From Salinirubellus salinus (GTDB lineage Archaea; Halobacteriota; Halobacteria; Halobacteriales; Haloarculaceae), in assembly GCF_025231485.1 (NCBI RefSeq), contig NZ_CP104003.1:3859960-3923959 (forward strand): a stretch of DNA of 64,000 nucleotides, given 5' to 3'. Under the pieces are notes generated by a model, which saw nothing but the letters and a program-made list of their open reading frames with translations, did not search any database and was not told where the DNA came from. The translations under genes and the position numbers were made by a program. Shown piece after piece: positions 58,008 through 64,000 of this stretch (within the stretch, counting starts at the first letter, position 1; every line of letters begins with the position of its first letter).

Positions 58008-59624
58008 TCAGTAGCCGACGACGTGGCCGTCGCGCCGTGGGTCGGTTCCGCCCACGAGTCCCTCGTCCGTCCGGTAGACGATCTGACCGCTGCCCCAGTC
58101 GCGGCCCCGCTCGTGGAAGTACGTCTCCTCGTCCACGACATCGTGCCCGCGGTCCCGGAGCGCCGCGACGGTCTCGGGCGGCAGCCGCGCCGTCTCCACC
58201 GCGACCTCGTCCGTCGAGAGGATGCGGAACCGGGGCAGGTCCAGTGCAGCCTGTGGGTTGTATCCCGCGTCGAGCATCGCGGTGAGCAACTGGACCTGGG
58301 CCTGGGGCTGCATCGCGCCGCCGCAGACGCCGAAGGTCGCGCGGAACGCCCCGTCCTCACGGAGCATCGCCGGGACGATGGTGTGGAACGGCCGCTTGCC
58401 AGGTTCGAGGCAGTTGGCGTGGTCGGGGTCGAGGCTGAACCCGCTCGCACGGTTCTGCAGTGCCGCCCCACCGACCACGAGGCCGCTCCCGAAGCCGTAG
58501 AAGAGGCTGTTGATGAGCGAGACGGCGTTGCCGTCGGCGTCGACGACGGCGACGTAGACCGTGTCGCCCCACCCGGCGGCACGAGGGCCGTAGGCCCCTG
58601 CTCGCGGCCCGATCTCGTTCGCACGCTCGGCCGCGTACGCCTTCGAGAGCATCGGCTCGAGCGGTATCTCGGTCGAACGGGGGTCGGTGAGATACGCGTC
58701 CCCGTCGGCGAACGCGAGTTTCAGCGCCTCGATGAGCGTGTGGAGTCGGTCGGGGTCCGCCACGTCCGACGGGAGGTCGACCGACTCGACGACGTTGAGC
58801 GCCTCGAGTGCGACGGCTCCCTGTCCGTTCGGCGGGTGTTCGAGCACGTCGATGCCACGATAGGTCGTCCCGATAGGGTCGGTCCACTCGCCGCGGTGGG
58901 CTTCGAGGTCTGAAAGCGTCAGGAGGCCGCCGTCGGCGCGGACGGTCTCGACGACCTCGCGTCCGAGCTGGCCGCCGTACAGACGGTCGACTCCCTCCTC
59001 GGCGATGGCCGCGTACGTCTCGGCGAGCGGCGGGTTCCGGTGGTGGGCGCCCGGGCCGAGTGGTTCACCGTCCCGGAGGTAGCACTCGGAGTGCGGGAAG
59101 CCGCCGACGAGTTCGGTGAGGTGTCGCCACCGTCGAGCGACGCTCTCGGTGACGACGACGCCGGAGCGCGCGTACTCGATGGTGGGCGCCAGCGCCCGTG
59201 CGAGGGAGTGCGTCCCGTAGCGGTCGAGGAGTCGCTGCCAGGCGTCGAGCGCCCCCGGAACCGTCACCGAGAGGCCGCCGCGACGTGGCACCGACGGGGT
59301 GGTCTCGTCCTCGGCGTCGGGCAGTCGCTGGCGGTAGCGCTCGACCGTCGCTGCCGCTGGCGCGCCACCACTGCCGTTGAGCGCTTCGTACCGACCGTCG
59401 AACTGGGTCAGCGCGAACGCGTCGCCCCCGATGCCGGTGTTGTGGGGTTCGACGAGGCTCAGCATGGCCGCGGTCGCGACGGCCGCGTCGGCCGCAGTGC
59501 CCCCGTCCCGAAGCACGTCGTACCCGACCGTCGCCGCCAGCGGGTGGCTGGTGGCGACCATCCCGGTCGGCGCCATCACCGCCGACCGACGTGAGGTGTA
59601 CGTCCAGGGGTACGCGAACGTCAT
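58008..59624 (-). CDS. Gamma-glutamyltransferase family protein
   Basis: The 538-residue protein matches the family: MVATSHPLAATVGYDVLRDGG, AMLSLVEPHNTGIGGDAFAL, then the self-cleavage Thr in GWGDTVYVAVVDADGNAVSLINS near residue 360. The small-subunit signature FGSGLVVGGAALQNR and CLEPGKRPFHTIVPAML follow. The precursor cuts itself before the Thr to make two subunits; it then transfers or hydrolyses gamma-glutamyl or similar acyl amides. There is no signal peptide at MTFAYPW, so it should be cytoplasmic, unlike most bacterial enzymes. It lies 31 bp after an M28 peptidase gene and is probably in the same operon. Confidence 0.92.
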   Translation of the reverse strand: MTFAYPWTYTSRRSAVMAPTGMVATSHPLAATVGYDVLRDGGTAADAAVATAAMLSLVEPHNTGIGGDAFALTQFDGRYEALNGSGGAPAAATVERYRQRLPDAEDETTPSVPRRGGLSVTVPGALDAWQRLLDRYGTHSLARALAPTIEYARSGVVVTESVARRWRHLTELVGGFPHSECYLRDGEPLGPGAHHRNPPLAETYAAIAEEGVDRLYGGQLGREVVETVRADGGLLTLSDLEAHRGEWTDPIGTTYRGIDVLEHPPNGQGAVALEALNVVESVDLPSDVADPDRLHTLIEALKLAFADGDAYLTDPRSTEIPLEPMLSKAYAAERANEIGPRAGAYGPRAAGWGDTVYVAVVDADGNAVSLINSLFYGFGSGLVVGGAALQNRASGFSLDPDHANCLEPGKRPFHTIVPAMLREDGAFRATFGVCGGAMQPQAQVQLLTAMLDAGYNPQAALDLPRFRILSTDEVAVETARLPPETVAALRDRGHDVVDEETYFHERGRDWGSGQIVYRTDEGLVGGTDPRRDGHVVGY

Positions 59625-59655
59625 GGCTGGCAGTCCGTGCCGGACACGGGGTGCA

Positions 59656-61464
59656 TCACACCACCCTCTCCAGTTCACGCCGCGCCTGTCGGAGTTCGTG
59701 GACCACGGCGTTCTCCGCCCGCTTCAGCCGGGTCAACTTGATGCGGTAGTCGTCGCCGCGCAGGTCGTCGAGCACGGTGACCGCGTGGAGCCTGGGGTAC
59801 GGCGGGATGGTCTCCGGGGGGTCCTGCTCGAACCGGCCGCGCCGCGCGTAGTCGAGGGGAACGAGCCGCCGGGCGAGCGCCGTCATCGCTGCGACGCCGG
59901 TGCTATCGGCGACGCGCCCGCCGTCGAGCGCCTCGTAGAACCGGTCGACCGTCGCCGCCAGCGCGTCCAGTTCGGCGCGAACCGAAGACAGGTCGTAGTG
60001 GTCGCCAGCGCGCGCGTCGTACCCGTCGACGACCGCTCTGTGTCGCTCGACCGTCGCACGGTAGTCGAGCGGCAGTCGCTCCCCGGTCAGGAGCCGCGCG
60101 ACGACGAGCAGATAGACCCTGATGTCGCGCGTCAGGACGTCCGGGTCGGCCTTCTCGAGGGTGTCTGCCGTCCGGTGCCAGGCCTCGGCGTTCCCCCCGC
60201 AGCCGCCGACGTAGTTGTACCCACGGGCCTCGCGCACCGCCTCGGGGATGCCAGACGACAGCGCCATCAGCCCGGTGACGCCGAGGTTGGAGAAGGAGTA
60301 GTCTCCGGCCTGTGGCGCCCGCTTGCCCGTCGAGGACTTCCCCGCGACGTCCTCGATGGCCCCGCTGCAGAGGTCGGCGGCCTCGGCCATCCAGTAGGTG
60401 GAGTTGAACTCCGTCGCGTCCTTCGCGCCGGCGCTGTCGAACACGACGTGTGCGACGCAGTCGTCGAACAGGTCGGCGGCGAACCGGTCGACGAACCACG
60501 TGCTCCCACCGTAGCGGCCCCCCTCGTGTCCCGGCCAGAACGCGACCTTCAGGTCGCGACGGAGGTGGTCGCGGTGGTCGTTCAACACCCGCGCCACCTC
60601 GACGATGCCGGCGTTGCCGGTCGCGTTGTCGGTCACGCCGTAGTACCACGAGTCGAGGTGGCCGTGGAGCAACACGAACTCGTCGCCCTGTGGGTCCGTC
60701 GCCGTGACCGTGCCGACGACGAGGGGACACTCGAACCATCCCTCGTCGAGCTCGGCCGTCACCGTCAACTCCGTCCCGTCGTCGAGGCGCTCGGCCAGCC
60801 CGTCTCCGACGCGTCGCGAGACCGCGACCACGACGAGCGAAGAGCGACCGGGTTCTCCGGCCTGTGGAACCCCGCCCCAGGCCGGTGCGGCCGTCAGGCT
60901 GTGGGGTTCGTCGGGTGCCGGGTGGACCAGGACGAGCCCTGCGGCGTTCCGGGCCTCCATCGCCCGGATGAACTCGTTGGCGTCGTGGCCTGCGGTGACT
61001 CCCTCGGCTACCACGACCGTCCCCGCGAGGTCACCGTCGAGCGGGGTGCCCGCGAGGCGGTCGTCGAGGTCGTCTCCCGCCGGGACGGTCTCGTGGACCG
61101 CGGGGCCGGCCACGGTCGTCGACCGGGAGAACGCGAACGCCTTCACGGCGGGCGGCTCCGTCTCGAACTCGGCCTCGGTTCCCGACGCCTCCCAGTCACC
61201 GACCCCGACCGCTGCCGCCCGTGGCACGCTCAACCGGAGTTCGGGTTCGTATCGCTCGTACGGGATGCCGTACTCGTCGAAGCGCTCGGCGATGTAGTCA
61301 GCAGCCGCGCGCTCGTCCGCGGAGGGGGAGACACGCCGGAGCGTCGAGAACCGTTCCAGCATGGCCCACGGCTTCTCCCGCGAGACGGCGTCGTACAGCG
61401 TTCGCTCGAATCCGGTGACGCCGGGCTCCTCGCGGTCGTACAGCTGGTACTCGTCTGCTGCCAT
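59656..61464 (-). CDS. M28 family peptidase (2), with PA domain
   Basis: The 602-residue protein has an N-terminal helical part with RVSPSADERAAADYIAERF, a PA-like insert (VVVAEGV then AAGLVLVHPAPDEPH) and the M28 domain: LLHGHLDSWYYG, TDNATGNAGIVEV, WPGHEGGRYGGSTWF, VVFDSAGAKD and EAWHRTADTLEK. Where M28 enzymes usually have the Glu-Glu pair, this has GHEGG, so the catalytic base Glu is His. This fits a known side branch whose members read GHS or similar. There is no export signal. The start MAADEYQLY at 61464 is the first Met before the conserved part. It appears to lead an operon with the glutamyltransferase gene. Confidence 0.88.
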   Translation of the reverse strand: MAADEYQLYDREEPGVTGFERTLYDAVSREKPWAMLERFSTLRRVSPSADERAAADYIAERFDEYGIPYERYEPELRLSVPRAAAVGVGDWEASGTEAEFETEPPAVKAFAFSRSTTVAGPAVHETVPAGDDLDDRLAGTPLDGDLAGTVVVAEGVTAGHDANEFIRAMEARNAAGLVLVHPAPDEPHSLTAAPAWGGVPQAGEPGRSSLVVVAVSRRVGDGLAERLDDGTELTVTAELDEGWFECPLVVGTVTATDPQGDEFVLLHGHLDSWYYGVTDNATGNAGIVEVARVLNDHRDHLRRDLKVAFWPGHEGGRYGGSTWFVDRFAADLFDDCVAHVVFDSAGAKDATEFNSTYWMAEAADLCSGAIEDVAGKSSTGKRAPQAGDYSFSNLGVTGLMALSSGIPEAVREARGYNYVGGCGGNAEAWHRTADTLEKADPDVLTRDIRVYLLVVARLLTGERLPLDYRATVERHRAVVDGYDARAGDHYDLSSVRAELDALAATVDRFYEALDGGRVADSTGVAAMTALARRLVPLDYARRGRFEQDPPETIPPYPRLHAVTVLDDLRGDDYRIKLTRLKRAENAVVHELRQARRELERVV

Positions 61465-61548
61465 GGTCCGCCCGTCGTAGTGTGAGGAGTTAGCGTTTGC
61501 CACTACTCGGGTGCCCCACTCGGAACGGGTCGGTGTCACGGGGGTATC

Positions 61549-61559
61549 GATTTATGCCA
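61549..61559 (+). promoter_or_regulatory. TATA-like box of the amidase gene at 61581
   Basis: CGATTTATGCC lies 22-32 nt before the ATG. Confidence 0.6.
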
Positions 61560-61580
61560 GTGACTGCCACAGTATCCGGC

Positions 61581-63095
61581 ATGTCCACCCCACGGGAACT
61601 CCGGCCACCGACGGCCGACGAGCTCCACGCGGCGGCGGCCGTTCACCACCTCGATCTCTCGGCCGACGAGGTCGAGACGTTCTCCGAGTTCGTCGCCGAC
61701 ACCGTCGAGACGTACGCGGCGATCGACCGCCTCCGGCCATCCGACCGGGGGGCGTCGCCGGAGCGCGAGTACCGGCGCCCGACGCCGGACGAGGACCCGC
61801 TCAACGCCTTCGTCTCCGTCTGTGAGGTGCAGGGGGCGGACGACGGGCCGCTCGCCGGCTACTCGGTCGGGCTGAAGGACAACGTCGCCCTCGCGGGCGT
61901 CGAGATGACGTGCGGGGCCAGTCTGTTCGAGGGGTACGTCCCGTCGACAGACGCGACGGTGGTCGAGCGACTGCTCGACGCCGGCGCGACGGTCGCCGGC
62001 AAACTCAACATGGAGGCGATGGCGTTCGGTGGCAGCGGTGGACTCTCCGACTTCGGCCCGGTGCGGAACCCTCACGACCCGGCGTACCTCAGTGGCGGGT
62101 CGTCGAGCGGCTGTGCCGCAGCGGTCGTCTCGGGCGCGGTCGACGTCGCCATCGGCACCGACGCCGGCGGGTCGATACGGCGGCCGGCGGCGTGGTGTGG
62201 CTGTGTCGGCCTCAAGCCGACCTTCGGGCTCGTCCCCTACACAGGTATCGTCGGGCAGGCGTACACCGTCGACCACGCGGGGCCGATGGCGCGGACGGTC
62301 CGCGACTGCGCGCTGGTGCTCGACGTCGTCGCCGGGGCGGACGGCCGCGACCCGCGACAGTGCGCGGTCGAGGTCGGCGCGTACGCCGCCGCGGTCGAGA
62401 CCGCGACGCCCGATGACGTGACCGTCGCCGTCGTCGAGGAGGGGTTCGGCCAGAACTCGGACGGGGTGGCCGTCGACGCCGCGATCCGCGACTCGCTGGC
62501 CGGGTTCGCGGCGGCCGGTGCGACCGTCGGTGACTGCTCGGTCCCACTCCACGAGGACGCCGGGGCCATCTGGACGGCCATCAACCTGGAGGAGATGACG
62601 GCGATGGTTCGCGCCGAAGGCGTCGGCCACTTCGTCACCGGGTCGTTCGACGCCGAGTACGCCGCGGCGTTCGCCGAGGCGCGTCGTGGACGGGCCGACG
62701 AGTTCCCCCCGACGCTCAAACTCACGCTCGTGACGGGACAGTACCTCGCCGACGCCTACCGCGGCCAGTACTACGTGGCGGGGAAGAACCTCCGACGGCG
62801 GCTCGTCGACGCGTACGACACTGCACTCGCGGACGCCGACGTGCTCGCGATGCCGACCATCTCCGAACTGCCGTACCGGGTGCGTGAGGGGCTCTCCGAC
62901 GCCGAACAGATCGACCGCGCGCTGGGCCTCCTCCAGAACCGCGCCCCGTTCAACGCGAGCGGCCACCCCGTCGTCTCCGTTCCCGCAGGGGCCGTCGACG
63001 GGTTCCCCGTGGGTGTGAGCTTCGTCGGGCGTCGGGGCGACGACGAGACGGTACTCCGTGTCGCCGCCGCCTTCGAGCGGACCGTCGAGTCGTGA
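61581..63095 (+). CDS. Amidase signature family enzyme (3)
   Basis: The 504-residue protein has Lys in SVGLKDNVALAG near residue 95, cis-Ser in LSGGSSSGCAAAVVSG near 175 and the nucleophile Ser in GTDAGGSIRRPAAWCG near 195. The signature loop is SSSGC where SSSGS is usual. The N-terminal 70 residues (ELHAAAAVHHLDLSADEVETF) form an extra helical domain like the one in the amidase at 51594. It hydrolyses an amide; the substrate is unknown. It is divergent from the M28-glutamyltransferase operon and converges on a flavoprotein gene with 1 bp between the stops. Confidence 0.9.
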   Translation: MSTPRELRPPTADELHAAAAVHHLDLSADEVETFSEFVADTVETYAAIDRLRPSDRGASPEREYRRPTPDEDPLNAFVSVCEVQGADDGPLAGYSVGLKDNVALAGVEMTCGASLFEGYVPSTDATVVERLLDAGATVAGKLNMEAMAFGGSGGLSDFGPVRNPHDPAYLSGGSSSGCAAAVVSGAVDVAIGTDAGGSIRRPAAWCGCVGLKPTFGLVPYTGIVGQAYTVDHAGPMARTVRDCALVLDVVAGADGRDPRQCAVEVGAYAAAVETATPDDVTVAVVEEGFGQNSDGVAVDAAIRDSLAGFAAAGATVGDCSVPLHEDAGAIWTAINLEEMTAMVRAEGVGHFVTGSFDAEYAAAFAEARRGRADEFPPTLKLTLVTGQYLADAYRGQYYVAGKNLRRRLVDAYDTALADADVLAMPTISELPYRVREGLSDAEQIDRALGLLQNRAPFNASGHPVVSVPAGAVDGFPVGVSFVGRRGDDETVLRVAAAFERTVES

Positions 63096-63096
63096 G

Positions 63097-64000
63097 CTAC
63101 CGTTCGACCGCCGTTCGCGCTTGCACCCCTGCGATGTGGCCCAGTCCGAACGCGGCCATCAGGCCGTTGCCGGGGAGATAGCCGGACGGCCCGGTCCCAC
63201 TCAGGCCCATCGCGGAGCCCCCGGCGGCGTACAGCCCCTCGACCGCAGACCCGTCGGCGCGGAGGACTCGTGCCTCCGTGTCGACGACCAGCCCACCCTG
63301 CGTCTGCATCAGCACCGCTTTGGTCTTGGTACCGTAGAACGGCGCCTCGAGGGTGTGTCGGTACTCCGCTCGGCCGACGGCGTCCGGCTCGCCCGTCGCG
63401 ATGGCCTCGTTGTACGCGTCGACCGACCGGCGTGCGCCTTCGGGGTCACAGCCCAGTTCCGCGGCCAGCTCCTCGACGGTGTCGGCTCTGGTGTACGCAC
63501 CGAGCGCGACGGCCTCGTCGAAGTCGCCGAAGCCGGCGGCCTCGGTCTTCTCGTAGATGCGCTCGTCGAAGAGCTCGTACGTCGCGTCCTGTTCGACCAC
63601 GTGGACGGAGAAGTCGGCCGGGCCGAGCCCCTCGTTGCCGAACCGCTCGCCGTCGCCGTTCACGATGATACCACCGTAGAGGACGATGGCGTACGGCGAG
63701 ACGGCGCCCACCTCCGCGAGCGTCGCGTGCGCCTGATAGGAGTCCATACAGCCGAGTTCGCCGCCGAGTTCGGCACCGAACCGGATGCCGTCGCCCGTGT
63801 TCCCCTCCGCGCCGTAGTGGGGGGCGTCCTTGATGGCACCGCACCACTCGTCGAGCATCCGCTTGTTCGCGCCGAAGCCGTCCGTCGCGAGCACGACAGC
63901 GTCGCTCCTGATGGCCTCCTCGCTCTCGCCCGCGACGACACCGACGACCGCACCGTCCTCGGCGACGAGTTTTCGAACCGGCGTGTTCGTCAGCAGCTCG
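63097..64000 (-). CDS. FAD-dependent oxidoreductase (fumarate reductase/ketosteroid dehydrogenase type), N-terminus cut by the window edge
   Basis: The frame is open to the right edge, giving at least 300 residues of the C-terminal part. The visible part matches the FAD_binding_2 family: LLTNTPVRKLVAEDGAVVGV, VVLATDGFGANKRML, the NTGDGIRFGAELGGEL stretch, YGGIIVNGDGERFGNEG and the C-terminal flavin-binding GLYAAGGSAMGLSGTGPSGYLPGNGLM. Relatives are fumarate reductase flavoproteins, 3-ketosteroid dehydrogenases and tricarballylate or urocanate-type oxidoreductases. The substrate is unknown. The N-terminal dinucleotide-binding motif lies outside the window. Confidence 0.88.
   Translation of the reverse strand, partial: ELLTNTPVRKLVAEDGAVVGVVAGESEEAIRSDAVVLATDGFGANKRMLDEWCGAIKDAPHYGAEGNTGDGIRFGAELGGELGCMDSYQAHATLAEVGAVSPYAIVLYGGIIVNGDGERFGNEGLGPADFSVHVVEQDATYELFDERIYEKTEAAGFGDFDEAVALGAYTRADTVEELAAELGCDPEGARRSVDAYNEAIATGEPDAVGRAEYRHTLEAPFYGTKTKAVLMQTQGGLVVDTEARVLRADGSAVEGLYAAGGSAMGLSGTGPSGYLPGNGLMAAFGLGHIAGVQARTAVER

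Noticed and set aside
1-64000. tRNA, rRNA, CRISPR array, complete insertion sequence, toxin-antitoxin or defence genes
   Set aside because: I looked for T-arm motifs, repeat-spacer patterns, transposase or integrase motifs and nuclease signatures and saw none that could be supported.

Overview
The window looks like chromosome of a halophilic archaeon (class Halobacteria). It is GC-rich with strongly acidic predicted proteins. Most genes are preceded 20-35 nt upstream of the start by an A/T-rich TATA-like box (TTATG, TTTAT, ACTATATG) in GC-rich surroundings, which fits leaderless transcripts. Two secreted proteins have twin-arginine plus lipobox signals, and a RdfA/archaea-specific SMC-like gene pair typical of haloarchaea is present. 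I see no rRNA, tRNA, CRISPR array or complete insertion sequence. I count 54 protein genes, two of them cut by the window edges.

Region 1 (1-7042) is housekeeping or cell-biology-like: an unrecognised truncated gene, a Tat lipoprotein, an eroded-looking 0.9 kb spacer, the SMC-like protein, rod-determining factor RdfA and a DUF3891 protein. Region 2 (7.7-16.2 kb) holds a tungsten aldehyde oxidoreductase, a two-gene set of flavodiiron-like metallo-beta-lactamase (MBL) fold proteins, a carboxymuconolactone-decarboxylase-like protein, a MmgE/PrpD protein, an IclR regulator, another MBL protein and an MFS transporter. Region 3 (16.3-25.3 kb) has hyuB and hyuA (hydantoinase/5-oxoprolinase family), an HD protein, a three-gene operon that is a split version of multifunctional beta-oxidation enzyme type 2, an acyl-CoA dehydrogenase and a class III aminotransferase. 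Region 4 (25.3-31.7 kb) has an HpcH/HpaI aldolase, a zinc alcohol dehydrogenase, a second copy of the MBL pair, a further MBL protein, an MFS transporter and a thioredoxin-fold protein.

Region 5 (31.7-64 kb) is a dense catabolic island. It holds an oligopeptide-type ABC transporter with a substrate-binding protein that appears circularly permuted, two CaiB-type CoA-transferases, two acyl-CoA ligases and three crotonase-fold enzymes (one like hydroxycinnamoyl-CoA hydratase-lyase). It also holds an acyl-CoA dehydrogenase, a Rieske protein, an amidohydrolase, DUF2848, a maleate-isomerase-like racemase, three amidase-signature enzymes, a dihydropyrimidinase/hydantoinase, a gamma-glutamyltransferase, two M28 peptidases, an MFS transporter and a flavoprotein.

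Read together, the genes describe import and hydrolysis of amide-, peptide- and cyclic-imide-type nitrogen compounds, with activation of the released acids as CoA thioesters and their beta-oxidation-like breakdown. The exact substrates cannot be read from sequence. The most unusual observations are the duplicated pair of flavodiiron-like MBL proteins with a changed metal motif, the permuted binding protein, the split MFE-2 operon, and a 17-bp palindrome (GTTCC-N7-GGAAC) repeated in two intergenic regions near the IclR gene.
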